A stretch of 64,000 nt of DNA. It comes from Notamacropus eugenii. Its lineage: Eukaryota; Chordata; Mammalia; Diprotodontia; Macropodidae. Shown here piece by piece: positions 1 through 10,725 of the stretch. Location: the NCBI RefSeq assembly GCF_028372415.1, contig NC_092875.1, forward strand, positions 48,341,271 through 48,405,270. Direction: 5' to 3'. The position numbers and the translations under genes were made by a program. How positions within the stretch are numbered: the first letter of the stretch is position 1; each line of letters begins with the position of its first letter. The notes below the pieces were generated by a model, which was not told where the DNA came from, did no database searches, and saw only the letters and a program-made list of their open reading frames with translations.

Positions 1-230
1 AAGGTTTTAGGAAGGCCTGATTCCAAATTCAGCTTCAGTTTCCTTATGTATAAAATGAGGGGTTTACACTAAAAGACCTCTAAGGGCCCTTTCAGCTCTA
101 CGTTTATGATCATATGCCTGCCTCAGTTTCCTCATCTGTAAATGGAAATATATAACAGTCACTACCTCTCAGCGTTGTTGTGAGAAAAGAATGCATTCAT
201 GTATCTCAAGCACTGAAAGGGGAAAAAACC
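1..230 (+). repeat. Two partial CORE-SINEs (MAR1/MIR type)
   Basis: Bases 31-112 carry the CAGTTTCC...AAAATGAGG core and the tail ending in AGCTCTACGTTTATGATC. Bases 117-225 carry a second CCTCAGTTTCCTCATCTG core with a GTTGTTGTGAG tail. Both are 5'-truncated, in the same orientation, within a ULK1 intron. Confidence 0.75.
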
Positions 231-1456
231 TTAAAACTCCTTTTAGGAAGAAAGAAAGATGAACTTGAATCTGTTTCTTCCTTGTCTGCTCTCTATTCAC
301 TGGGCCATTCTCATTAACTGCTCCTTTTGAAAGGGGCCTTAACAAGACAATCTTGGTTAAAGGGAATGGGCCCCATGCTGGGCTTGGTGCTGACTCTGAG
401 TGGCTCTGAGGTTTTCTGAGCCCAGCCAGTTCCTTTCCACGTCCTGGGCTCTTGCTTCCTCTCTGGGACAACAGCTGCTCTCTGTGGCTGGTGTCTCTGC
501 TGGCAGGCTCCAGGTCTTGATTTTCTTAGCCTATGGGAGAAGGGACTTCTCTCTTCTATGCCCTTGGAGTTCTATGGGTTAACCTTGATCTCCCCTCTGG
601 GAATGTATTGTTCTCCTAGGTCCCCGCTGGCTGCCTCTCCTTCACACACATGCAGATACCCTCCGTGAGTCCACAGAATAAGTAGCATCTCTTTACCTGC
701 CCTACTGATGCCCAGACATGCCAGGCGAGGCACGAGTCTGTACCTGAAGCAGTGGCAGACTTCTCTCCCTGCATGCTGGGACCTTAGAGTTCTTCTTTCC
801 CCTATTTCCATCAACCTCCACCTGGTCCCAGCAAAAAGGGGGTTATGGTTTGGGGAATGTGGAATATTGTACCGTGACCCAAGCTCCTGGTGCATGAAGG
901 GGAGGAAGGAGAGAGGGAGAAAGAAAGGAGGATCAGGAAAGAAAAGATAAGAGGGTATTTGGCAAGGAAGATGGAAAGGGAGGGGCTGGGACTGGTCCCC
1001 AGAGAACTTTGAGATCTCTGCCCATTGTTCTGTGCATTCCCACATCTAGGGGGCAAAAGCCTGGTCAGATGGCCAGGAAAGGGAGTGGGAGGGTTATGGG
1101 ACATATTAGGGGAGTTTCCAGGGGAAACTTGAGGGACCCTGGAATCTTCAGAGGGATAGGGAGAAGCAGAGCAGGGGCAGTCAAAAGCATGTGTTCCCCA
1201 AGAATGATGAAAGGCTTCTTCTGCCAGGGACAACCATGTCCCCCACATAGCAAGACAGGGCAATAATTTCTTCCCCAAGCCCTCTTTTGCTGCTAGCAAA
1301 ATCACTGGTCAGGGGAACAGGCTGGCATTGTGGGTAATAGGAAGAGGGTAGGAGAGAGAGAGACTGACCTCCAAAGAATTCACAATCAAGATTTGTGGTT
1401 CCCATCCTTCCCCAGATTCTCCTAGGAAAGCAGTGTAGACTTAGTGTGTGAGAGTG

Positions 1457-1556
1457 AGATTCCCGTACTTTGACTAGCTGCTGAGTTCTTTCAGCCCCAC
1501 AGTCCAGCTCCCACTCTGTCCCCAGAGCTTTGTTTTAGGAGGATCAGCCCCATGAC
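1457..1556 (+). repeat. Copy 1 of an intronic direct repeat flanking a ULK1 exon
   Basis: Shares GAGTTCTTTCAG-CCCACAG and the following CAGAGCTTTG/AGGA-CAGCCCC order with 2427-2555. The two copies lie on either side of the exon at 1658-1848. Divergence is considerable, so the duplication is old. Confidence 0.5.
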
Positions 1557-1657
1557 CCACTTTCTCTGCCTGGCAGAGAATGATGCAGGGTGGGCTTAAG
1601 GGGTACCAGTGGGCATCTCTGGGGACTTCACTTGGACCTGCGTCCTCTCTCCACCAG

Positions 1658-1848
1658 TGGGTTCCTCCAGTTCCCAGAGCTCTGGTGGCTCCTTCAGCGG
1701 TCGCCACCTGATCCCTGGCATGGGAGGCGAGGCGGCAGAGGCCTCAGCCAATCTGCGTTGCTACGGCTTCACCGATCCTATCACTGCCAACCTGGAGGGG
1801 GCTGTGACCTTCGAGGCCCCTGACCTGCCTGAGGAGACACTCATGGAG
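1658..1848 (+). CDS. ULK1: ULK1 coding exon, sixth from last (end of Ser/Pro linker)
   Basis: This exon encodes 64 residues from VGSSSSQSSGGS to EETLME of the autophagy-initiating Ser/Thr kinase ULK1. It joins the low-complexity Ser-rich linker to the conserved ANLEGAVTFEAPDLPEETLME stretch that opens the C-terminal ATG13-binding region, and the second half is almost identical to human ULK1 as I remember it. The acceptor follows a CTCTCTCCACCAG tract. The exon starts with two bases completing a Val codon and ends at phase 0 before GTGAGG. The serine-rich half (GSFSGRHLIPGMGGEA) diverges from human, as expected of a disordered, phosphorylated linker. The kinase domain and most of the linker lie upstream of the window; no earlier ULK1 exon is visible in 1-1657. 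Confidence 0.95.
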
Positions 1849-2426
1849 GTGAGGCAGCCATCCATCGATGGGTTAACCCTGAGAGCTTGCATGTGAGTTG
1901 GTGGGTGGGGGAGAATGAGTCACCTTGAAAGAAAGTGGGGGAGGGGAAGAGAAAATGCTTAATTTAGAACAAGCTGCTCTGGCTAGATTGTGCTTGCAAT
2001 TTTCATCTTCCCCGTCCAGCAGCTTTCTCCTTGGGAGGGAGAGAGTATTTTTATCCATCCTGCCTGATATGTCTAATCCTGTGGGGAGGAGAGAAGGAGC
2101 CCAAGGGCAATTGGCCAGTGTGAGAGGAAGGCGAGACCTGTCTTACTAGGCTTGTCTGGGGCAAATCTGGGAGCTGTCCAGCCCAGGAGCCCAGTGTCCT
2201 CCCTCTGCATCTTGCTTACTTCACTAACTAGAAACAGGTACAGTCAGCTGGTCCTCTGTAGCCTTGGGAAAGGGTGGTTGACGCCTCCAGCCTTCCCAAG
2301 CTTTCTTCCTTAATTATCTGAGACAGCCCGGTTTTTTACTATGTAACCCTGATCAAGTGATCAAGCTCATCCATCCCTAAGAACAGTTGGGGAAAGCCAC
2401 ACAGAGCCTTGGCGGCCAGTCCCTGA

Positions 2427-2555
2427 AGGTTAGATTTCCATACTTTGGCTAACTACTGATTTCTTTCGGGGTCTTCAGCCTCAGTTCTTTCAGTCCCACA
2501 GCCCAGTCTTTCCCCTTTCCTGAAAGCCTGACTTTCTTTAGAAGGACAGCCCTGT
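2427..2555 (+). repeat. Copy 2 of the intronic direct repeat
   Basis: Partner of 1457-1556, with a short internal expansion containing a second CAGTTCTTTCAG. Confidence 0.5.
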
Positions 2556-3014
2556 AAGCCTGAGCCTCAGTTTCCTTTTTAAGTAAGACTGAAGGTGATG
2601 ATACACTTGTCTGTTGGGAAGAAAGCCTTTACAAGCCAGAAAGGGCCATAGAAACAGGAATTAGGACAGCATTAGCTCTCATCTCCCAGATTTAGAAGGC
2701 AAAGAACAGGAGGAAAAAGCCTAGCTAATCTTCAGTGGTCTGATTGTTCTCTGGATGACCCAAAGTGAGGGGGCAGGAAGCTTCTGTTCTTGAAAGAATC
2801 ATTCCCTGTTCCTCCAGCTTTTCTTGCCTAGCCCCAACACACCTTCATGGAGAGAAATGGATCAAGCATTAAGTACCTACTATGTGCAGGAATTGTGCTA
2901 GCCACTGGAGGTAGATGTGAAAGGATGGTTTTATGCCAAGTGCCAAGAACAAATTGAACCCTGTCTTCAAAGAACTGACTTTTGGGGTGGGGTGGGGATA
3001 ATGAATGAGAAAAT

Positions 3015-3021
3015 ACACACA

Positions 3022-3091
<70 letters not shown>

Positions 3092-3117
3092 CACACTCTC
3101 TCTCTCTCTCTCTCTCT
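3015..3117 (+). repeat. (CA)n(CT)n microsatellite
   Basis: About 74 bp of near-pure CA followed by about 29 bp of CT in a ULK1 intron. Length polymorphism is likely. Confidence 0.97.
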
Positions 3118-3154
3118 AGTTTGAGAGGGGAAAATTGGGAAAGATTTCATGTAG

Positions 3155-3420
3155 AAAGTGATGCTTTATTCTGTTTTCAAAACCTTTTGTTTTTCTCATG
3201 GTTTTTCCCTTTTGTTCTGATTCTTCTTTCACAACATAACTAATGTGAAATTATGTCTAACGTGATTGTACATGTATGTAACGTATATCAAATTGCTTGC
3301 TATCTTGGGGAGGGAGAAAAAAGTTTGGAACTCAAAAATCTTATAAAAGTTAATGTTGAAAACTTTCTTTACGTGTAATTGGAAAAAATTAATAGTATTA
3401 AAACAAACAAAGTGATGCTT
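3155..3420 (+). mobile_element. 5'-truncated L1 3' end with perfect 12-bp target duplication
   Basis: The insertion spans about 3167-3408 and contains only L1 3' UTR (AATTTGGAACTC-like motif, GTACATGTATGTAACGTATA) and an A-rich end. AAAGTGATGCTT occurs at 3155-3166 and again at 3409-3420, so the target-site duplication is intact. Ordinary L1 target-primed insertion within a ULK1 intron. Confidence 0.85.
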
Positions 3421-3732
3421 CAGGTTAGGTTTGAAGGAGGCAAGAATTTCAGAAGGTGAAGGGGATCAGGAAGAGCTATGGGAGGAGTGCTCAGAATTTC
3501 CATTTGGCTTCCTCACTGGGCCAGTGCTTAAGCCAAACTCCTGTTGGTTTCCATGGGGTTGTGAGTCAGAATGGATGCTGTGGAAGAGGCCATATACAAT
3601 AAAGGATAGTGTTTCAGATTTGGTGCAAGCAGAGATGTTTGTGGAGGAAGGCAGGCACTGTTTGGAGCTATTTCTGAGCGCCATGGGGGTCCCTCTCCCC
3701 ACTTCTGAGCCCTGTCTCTCTTCTCCTTGCAG

Positions 3733-3911
3733 CAAGAGCACACAGATATCCTCCGCAGCCTCCGATTCACGCTGGCCTTTGTCCACTGCGTCATGGAGAT
3801 GGCCTCTGCCAAGGGGAGCACGGGCGAGGTGGGCAGCTCCTTGGCCTCTGAGTACCAACTGCAGGAGAGCATCGTGGCCGACCAGATCAGCCTGCTGAGC
3901 CGAGAGTGGAG
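3733..3911 (+). CDS. ULK1: ULK1 coding exon, fifth from last (start of EAT/MIT1)
   Basis: Encodes QEHTDILRSLRFTL through SLLSREW, the first helices of the C-terminal early-autophagy-targeting domain. That domain is two MIT-like three-helix bundles that bind ATG13 and place the ULK1-ATG13-FIP200 complex at autophagosome initiation sites. The acceptor is TTCTCCTTGCAG and the donor AG/GTCAGA; phase is 0 in and 2 out, and the split codon becomes Ser with the next exon. The loop after ALxxV (KGSTGEVGSSLASEYQL) is about two residues longer than the human loop I recall; the flanking helices are nearly invariant. Residue identity and the matching phases on both sides make this assignment secure. Confidence 0.96.
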
Positions 3912-4085
3912 GTCAGAGGTCCCAAGGGGGCGTAGGGCAGACGAGGGGAGGCTAAGTTGAGGGCCACCTGAACACCCCCCCAGGGCAGGCCATTCTCTCT
4001 CAGACATCCTGCCGCTTGTCCAGCCCACAGGATAATGGGCAGCAGGGACTTGGATTTACTTGATGTTTTCCTTCTTTCCCCTCAG

Positions 4086-4204
4086 TTATGCAGAACAGCT
4101 GGTGTTATATCTGAAGGTGGCCGAGCTGCTCTCCTCTGGCCTGCAGACGGCCATCGAACAGATCAAAGCTGGGAAACTGTGCCTGTCCTCCACCGTCAAG
4201 CAAG
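4086..4204 (+). CDS. ULK1: ULK1 coding exon, fourth from last (MIT1)
   Basis: Encodes YAEQLVLYLKVAELL through SSTVKQ, the last helix of the first MIT-like bundle and the linker to the second. The exon completes a Ser codon from the previous exon and donates one base (phase 1) before GTAGGA. The acceptor is a strong pyrimidine tract ending TTTCCCCTCAG. AEQLVLYLKVAELLSSGLQ is essentially unchanged from human ULK1, in line with its role as an ATG13-contact helix. Length (119 bp) and phase fit the neighbouring exons without adjustment. Confidence 0.96.
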
Positions 4205-4305
4205 GTAGGACCGTCCCCCTTCCCATCCATCCCCCATGGGGAATGTTTTAGGGCAAACAGATTAGACACTGGGACTTTGCAGATGTCACTTGATGGGCAT
4301 GTTCA

Positions 4306-4600
4306 TTCGTAGGATTTATAGGACTGTAGGTCCAAAACTAGAAGAGATATCAGGTCGTCCAGTTCAGCCACCTCGAATTACAGATGAGGTCATACACAGA
4401 GATGGAAAGATCTTTAGAGGACATCTGATCTAAACCTCTCATTTCTACAGATGGGGAAACTGAGGCTCAGGTTGATGACATCCCTTAAGATCATACGTAG
4501 AGCTGGAGAGGCCATCAAAGTACAACCCTTTCACATCTCAAATATAGAAATTTAAGGCCTAGAGACACAGGTAGTAAGTGTTGAGATGGGTGTGAACAGG
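4306..4600 (-). repeat. CORE-SINE (MAR1 type), antisense, tandem fragments
   Basis: Contains ACAGATGAGGTCA and a second GATGGGGAAACTGAGGCTCAGG segment, the reverse of the CORE-SINE core, each preceded by the GAGATATCAGGTCGTCCAG-type tail. It looks like two overlapping antisense copies. Confidence 0.7.
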
Positions 4601-5491
4601 GACCTTAACACCTAGAGGAAGGGCGGCTCCCCAGAAGTGTGTGTACAGAGAACTCCCTTGTGTGTCCAGGTGGGTTGAGATGATCACATCCCCCTGCTGC
4701 TTCTTAGGAGTGACTAAATCCCAGAGAAGGGGCTCTTCTCCCTCAGAACCAACAGCTGGGGGTGCTGGGTGTTGTGTATGCGTATCTGCCAGGCAGCAGC
4801 CCCTGTTAATCTTACAGGGATCTTAGGTTCAGAGCGGCCTCTGAGGCCAGTCTAGTCCAGCTCCCTCACTTTCATTTTCAAAATAATGTCCTGCCCGCCT
4901 CACCTAGAGAGATGTTCCTTATAACAACAAACGAATAAAAAACAAAGAAGGCAAAGGGCAGTTTAGCAAAACTGAACTCCAGTGATACCCAGTCTGATGG
5001 AGTGTGTAGTGTTCCACACTCATAGTCCCCCCAACTTTGCAAAGAGTGAGTGGAGGTAGTTTTGAGTGCAAATTTCCAGTCCAAAGGTGAGGCCATCTCT
5101 GCAGCTGTGGGTGCAATAGAGAAACCATCCATCCTTTCCCTCTGACTGATGCTGCTTTAGCCATTCCTGGCACAGCCTCCAGGGCTCCATCACACCATCC
5201 AGTCCCCTGCCAATCGACTCTCTGCTCCTGGGCTGGGCAGGGTGCGGCTTGCTGCGGCATGCTGCGTCCAAACCTTCCCTGAGCATGCACATGCTCACAT
5301 ACTCGTATATATACACACATACTCACTCACTCACTCGCCCGTGCCCATGCTCCCTCCCTCATGCAACACATCGTGGGCATCTGGCAGAGTGCGTGGGTGG
5401 TCCCCTCAGGGGAGAGGGAAGGAGGTGCTCGCTCCAGAGCCTTGGGCTGACCTCACCCTCTCTCCATCCTTCTCCACTTACTCGGCTGCAG

Positions 5492-5649
5492 TCGTGCGGA
5501 AACTGAATGAGCTTTATAAGTCAAGTGTGTCATCCTGCCATGGCCTGAACCTGCAGCTGCAGAAATTCTTCCTGGATAAGCAGAGGCTCATGGACCGAAT
5601 CAACAGCATCACTGCTGAGAAGCTGATCTTCAACTATGCTGTGCAGATG
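5492..5649 (+). CDS. ULK1: ULK1 coding exon, third from last (MIT2)
   Basis: Encodes VVRKLNELYKSSV through EKLIFNYAVQM. The FFLDKQRLMDRINSITAEKL helix belongs to the second MIT-like bundle of the ATG13-binding region. The exon begins with two bases completing Val and ends at phase 0 before GTATGA. The acceptor follows CTTACTCGGCTGCAG. Sequence is close to human ULK1 throughout, with only conservative changes, so the exon is under strong constraint. Confidence 0.96.
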
Positions 5650-5938
5650 GTATGAGGCTCCTTCCCCCACCCCAGATCCAGGCTTCTGCCACCCTGACCA
5701 GGCTCCACACCAGAGGGAGAGAGAGCAGGTTTTCAATAGTCTTGGGTCCTAGGTCTAGAGATGGAAACTGAGGCCCGGGGGGCTAGCTGACTTATCCATC
5801 AAGGGCATCAGATTTGTGTCTGAAGCCAGTGGACCTCCCTGCAACATACAACAAAGTACCCCAAAAGTCAACTCAACCTAAAACTCCTCTGAGGTATGCA
5901 GTGGGTATCATGGGCATTGTCATTCCACTTTCAATCTA

Positions 5939-6030
5939 AAGATATTTATTAAACTCCAACTGTGTAGCAGGGGACTGTGCCAAATCCTGCCCTCAATAGC
6001 TTACAGGCTAATGGGGGAGACAACAACCGA
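5939..6030 (+). repeat. L2-like LINE 3'-end fragment
   Basis: TATTTATTAAACTCCAACTG followed by GGGACTGTGCC and CTTACAGGCTAATGGGGGAG, the common 'tissue' of L2-related repeats in marsupials. Followed by a GT-rich run near 6060-6110. Confidence 0.6.
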
Positions 6031-6454
6031 CACAACCCTTGATTTTAGTATCTGCAGGTTTTGGGGGGTGTGTGGGTGGGTGTGTGTCTGTCTGTGTGTT
6101 CGTTCATGTGTTTATTCTCTCTTTTGTTTGTGTTTTATAACATCAGCAACACCTGGGACATAGTCTTAAAGTACCTGGGACAGTGAGAAAGACCATTTGC
6201 TCTCGATCTCATTCCATATGTGTTGGAGGCTGGTTTTCAGTTCACTTTTTTCCAACTCCTAAATGTGGCACTCTCTCCACCATGCCCCACTGTCTTTTCT
6301 CCCTATGTTTTGGGCTGGACCCAGGGATCCTTCTCCAGAGCCCAGATGTATATTCATAGAATCCTTTTAAGTCACTTAGACCTTGTGGTCCACCTTGAAC
6401 AGGAACCTTCTGACATCGTGCCCTAAAAGGCATTGGATAGACAGCTGCCCTCAA

Positions 6455-6630
6455 AGCCAGGAAGAGTTGGGTTCTAGTGTCTCCTCTGATATAGACTGTC
6501 ACAGGGACCCTGGGTAAGTCCCTTAACTCCCGGGCCTCAAGGCAGTTCTCTCAAGAGACTCAAGTGCCAACCTGCATTAGTGGAGGGAGTTTCCTCATCC
6601 AGGAATTCCCGACACTAACATCACAGGTAC
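6455..6630 (+). repeat. CORE-SINE with long 3' variant
   Basis: Carries CCTGGGTAAGTCCCTTAACT and the marsupial SINE tail CTGCATTAGTGGAGGGAGTT...CACAGGTAC. Confidence 0.65.
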
Positions 6631-7050
6631 TGAAGTAAAAACAATCTACTATGTGAGAGGCAGCTGTAAGACTTAAGATGCAGAGAAGGTGCTGACTGAC
6701 CTGTATTGGTAGAGGTCCAGTCTCTATCCTGGCTCAAGCTTCTGCTTGAGGACCTCCCACTGATGGGAAGCTTACCACACCTTGCAATAGCTTTTTCCAG
6801 TGTATGTGATTTGAACCTGGCCTCACTACTGGCAGGTCAAGATGGCTTTCATAGGGGCAGTGAGATGAAGGTAGAAACCCTGGCTTTGATTCTGGAGTTT
6901 AGAGTCTAGGGAGAGGCCCTCAGGGTTTTCAGAAGGGAAGTTTGGGAATGCTACCTGTAGGGGATGAGAGGGGAACAGTTTGGTGGAGAGCAGGTGAGAA
7001 TAGATCCGGGTGCCTGGTTCCTCACTTCTCTTCTGTCCTCCCCTCCCTAG

Positions 7051-7186
7051 GTGCGCTCTGCGGCCCTGGATGAGATGTTCCACCATCGTGAGGATTGTGT
7101 GCAGCGCTACCACAAGGCCTTGCTGCTCATGGAGGGGCTCCAGCAGATCCTCACAGAGCAGGCAGACATTGAGAACATCAGCAAAT
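7051..7186 (+). CDS. ULK1: ULK1 coding exon, second from last (MIT2)
   Basis: Encodes [20 protein letters not shown] through ADIENISK plus one base of a Cys codon. It forms the middle helices of the second MIT-like bundle. The acceptor is a clean TCCTCCCCTCCCTAG and the donor T/GTGAGT. The [20 protein letters not shown] segment aligns without gaps to human ULK1. Phase 0 in and 1 out agrees with the last exon. Confidence 0.96.
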
Positions 7187-7309
7187 GTGAGTTGAGCTGC
7201 ACCATGGTGCACACCAAGGCTGCCCCAAGCAGGACGTGGGCACACCTGAGAGCCATGGGATCCCACCAGCCCCACTTTGGATTGAGATAAGAATACTATC
7301 CTAGAGAAG

Positions 7310-7640
7310 CTTAGTGTGAGGCAAGATGTGAACCCAGGTCTTCATGAGTCCCAAGTTCAGTGCCATGTGTACTATGGCATACTGTCTTCCCAGGGCAATC
7401 CCCAAACTCTGAGGGGAAGGAAAGGCCACCACCAGAGGTAAAGGAAGGAGAGAGCCAGGCAAGCCCTGCCCAGTTTTCTTGGAATAGATCATATAGTTAA
7501 ATCTGGAAGGGATATCTGAGGTCATCTGTTCCCACTCACTTCCCTTTTTACAAATGAACAAAATCTCTCTGACCAAGAGACTGACTTGCCTGAGGTCACA
7601 AGGTATAGTAAGTGACAGCCATCTAAAATTCCCCTGTGCT
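7310..7640 (-). repeat. Two antisense CORE-SINE fragments
   Basis: 7315-7395 has GATGTGAACCCAGGTCTTCA. 7490-7625 has TCTGGAAGGGATATCTGAGG followed by CTTGCCTGAGGTCACA. Both lie in the last ULK1 intron. Confidence 0.65.
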
Positions 7641-7896
7641 ATATCTTGGCACCTACTCTAACCAGGGAGTGCACCATCTCCCGTTTGGAGAATGTACCAT
7701 GATACACATGGGTTATCAAGGACTAAGCCTTTGGGCCTCAGTTCCCCTCCTCACTCCCTGTGGTTATTAAGTATCTTAGCCTCCATACTCCTTTTGCCTC
7801 CCTTTCCTTTCCCTTCCCTCCCCTCACCCCTTTTTTCCTCAGCCTACCCAGTTGTAGAGAATCTTCACTCCCCTTTCTTCCACCCCCCTGTTGCAG

Positions 7897-7952
7897 GCAA
7901 GATGTGCATTGAGCGGAGACTCTCAGCCCTGCTATCTGGCATTTGTGCCTAA
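7897..7952 (+). CDS. ULK1: ULK1 last coding exon and stop
   Basis: Completes Cys and encodes KMCIERRLSALLSGICA followed by TAA at 7950-7952, the known ULK1 C-terminus (human ends RRLSALLTGICA). The acceptor is CCCCCTGTTGCAG. The short C-terminal tail is highly conserved in the family and is needed for ATG13 and membrane association according to published ULK1 work. The 3' UTR follows directly. Confidence 0.96.
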
Positions 7953-8771
7953 GCCACCCCATGGAGCTCCTCTTGCCCACCCACCAGCTTTTTGTGCTTC
8001 ACGGGATAGCCGTCCACCCACTCACCAACTGTGGGTCAGTTTCTGGCAGCAGCGTGGGCTGCATCATGTCTGCAGTCTCGGCCAGACAGACTTGTTGGGA
8101 CAAAGGCTGTTGGATCTGTCTCCAAGAATCCACATCCCGGTTTTGGAGCCCTGTGACCTTTGCCTCTCCCAGGAACAGAGCAGAGGAAATTAGAAGTGAC
8201 TACAGTCAGTCCCAGCTGGCTTAGCTACCCAGAAGAGGGGAAGTGTTTCCCTCCCTGGGGGAGACCACGGAACTTCCGTCCCCGTTGTCCCTTGTCCTTA
8301 GAAGAGAGTCAAGCTGCTACATAATTAACTCTTACCATTTCCAGGGGTCGGGCCCCTCCAATGCTACGTCCGTTGCAGGCAGTGGACACTGGGACACAAG
8401 GAGGGAACCCCAAGCATGAAACCCTGACACCAGGCCAGTTACTTTTCCCACCCACCCCACCCCCTTCCCATTGTTCCCCACCCCGCCATGCTTTCTGCCA
8501 GTCAATCACTTTTCCAAGATGACTCTGCCCCTGCCTGGCACTCCAGCAGCATACTAGCAACCTGCCAGGGCTGGAGCCACCAGGATGGGTGGGGAACCGA
8601 AAAACAGACCGACTTTTTCGCCTCAAGAACTTGGATGATTTTTGTGTGCTGGATCTCTTAACGCCAAAATGTGCATATTCTCAGTGGCTTCATCCTCAAC
8701 ATGCTCAAATGAGCCCAAGTGAGAATGCACGTCATCTCTTGCTTTTAATCTGACTTGAGGGGCAATTTAAA

Positions 8772-8777
8772 AATAAA
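8772..8777 (+). terminator. Possible proximal ULK1 poly(A) signal
   Basis: AATAAA inside an A-rich stretch about 820 bp after the stop. The downstream GU element is weak, so use of this site is uncertain. Confidence 0.3.
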
Positions 8778-8960
8778 AAAAAAGCCCCTAAGCCAACCCA
8801 TACTAGCTTTGTGAATCGGAAGGAGCACTTTATGCACCTTGGTTGGAGAGGAGGACCTTTGATCATGCCTCCCAGGTTCCCTGCAACCATACTGACTGCT
8901 AGAAAAAACTTCTCCCTCTTACTCCCCTCACACCCCCAGTTACTATATTGCACTACGAGC

Positions 8961-9043
8961 GTGTGTATATATATATATATATATATATATGTGTATATAT
9001 ATATATAAATATGTGTGTGTGAGTGTGTGTATGTTGTGTGTAT
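8961..9043 (+). repeat. TG/TA simple repeat in ULK1 3' UTR
   Basis: Alternating GT/AT dinucleotides, about 83 bp. Expected to vary in length between individuals. Confidence 0.95.
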
Positions 9044-10149
9044 TTAATGGAACTGTATCCTGTACTTGTAATGGAAACAACAGATGAGCACCACACTGTG
9101 CCAGCTTGGGACCTGCCGTTCCAAGAGAAGAGATACAGTCCTTTTAATTTAATGTTCTTTTAAGGACAGACAGTATGAATATAAAGCCTCCAGGCTTTCT
9201 AATTTCAGAACAGACATTGAAAAATCTCACACACTTCAGATTTAAAAAAAAAAAAGTGTTTTTCTTTTTAAAGAAAAAAAAACTTTCTATAAGAGTTTTG
9301 GTTTTCTTTTTGTTGTTTGGAAGGGAAGGGTGGGGTGGGGGCTGGGTGTGTGTGGGTGCTTGTGTGATTGTGTGAGGGAAAGCTCAATGTTTCTTTTCAG
9401 ATGAGACTTTGGAGCCAAAATGACTGACACCATGAGTGAATGACTGGGTGTGTGCTCTGCTTTGTGTGACTGGCGCTGGGGCCTACCAGCTGTGGGTGCA
9501 TGAATGGCGAGCGTCCATTGGGCATAGTCTTCTCTGAACACAGGGTCCTGGCCAGCAGTATTGTGTGAGCCCCCTGAGGGAATGGCAAACCTAGGACCGC
9601 CACCAAAGGTATATATGTGGTGGGAGTGGCATTAAAGACCACCTCCTTCCCAAGCAAGCTCTCCTTGGAAGACTGGTGACTCCCCAGATGTGATGGAATA
9701 TAGATTTTTGTTTGCACGTTCTGTGCCATTAAATAACAGTATATGCAAGAAACTTCCCTAAAACCTATATTTGGCTCTAACATTGAGAGGAGACCTTCCC
9801 ACCCTGCATCCCAAGAATGAATTTACTCACTGAGACTTTCCATGTCTTTGGCAGCCGCTTAAAAGGGGTCCAGTGGTCGAGGCCTAGGTCTCCTGCCTTC
9901 CCCAACCCATGAATCCTCCATCAAGGGCATATAGTGGGACTTTCCCACAAACCTAAAAGGCAGTGGGCTGTGCCCCTGGGGAGGCCCCAACTCAGGTATA
10001 GGACCCTGTTGTGTGCTTGAGAAGGTAAAGCCATGTGAGTTGGTCAACCTGGAACCTATCTCCCCATTCTGCTTCATATTACTTGAATGTATCACAAGAG
10101 TCCCTATTCAGTAGACTCATTGCCTTCCCCCACAAGTGGTTTACAAATT

Positions 10150-10212
10150 TTATATATATATATACATATATATATACACACACACACACACACATACATA
10201 TATGTATATGTA
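10150..10212 (+). repeat. TA/CA simple repeat in ULK1 3' UTR
   Basis: A TA run followed by a pure CA run, about 60 bp. Confidence 0.95.
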
Positions 10213-10308
10213 AGATTCATACAGGTGTGTATATACATACACATATGTATGTGCACACATTTTTTTTCTCAATACTTGAAATTGTTTGCCACTGCTTGGA
10301 ATTAAGAT

Positions 10309-10326
10309 GGGGGGGGGGGGGGGGGG
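10309..10326 (+). repeat. G18 homopolymer
   Basis: Eighteen consecutive G residues, in the sense strand of the probable ULK1 3' UTR; able to form a G-quadruplex in RNA. Confidence 0.9.
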
Positions 10327-10719
10327 CTGCTATTTCCTTTACCATAACCTTGGCAACATTTTCACCTAATTGCATGTAGTGTGTTAATTAACTTTCCCTG
10401 CTGATCAGTAATTTCTTGCTTTGTAGTCCATTATGGAATGCAAACAGATCTCAACAGGGAAGCACTACACGGGGATTGTTGCTGACATCCAGTATGTTCC
10501 AGAGTTGTGTCTGTGGCCACATTTGTGTGTTACTAGTGTCTTAATAGGTTTTGAGAGCCCTCAGCCTATCGATGAATGCGTAGCTTCAGGATTGCGTGGA
10601 AAGGACATCCGGTTATTCTTCACGGTAATTAATGCCTGATATGTGTTGGTTTTTTTTAAGGTTCTGTTTGTGTGACCCCCCCTTTTTTTTCTTTAAGTTG
10701 TGTAATATCAATTTAAGTA

Positions 10720-10725
10720 AATAAA
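10720..10725 (+). terminator. ULK1 distal poly(A) signal
   Basis: Canonical AATAAA preceded by T-rich sequence and followed within 20 bp by a G/T-rich downstream element. This is the best-formed signal downstream of ULK1; diagnostic interspersed repeats resume soon after it. Confidence 0.65.

Noticed and set aside
811-1305. Open frames of 150-165 codons on the minus strand in the first ULK1 intron
   Set aside because: No homology recognised, no splice signals, low-complexity composition.
10433-10639. A 68-codon open frame near the end of the ULK1 3' UTR
   Set aside because: Lies in probable UTR, no family match, no evidence of translation.
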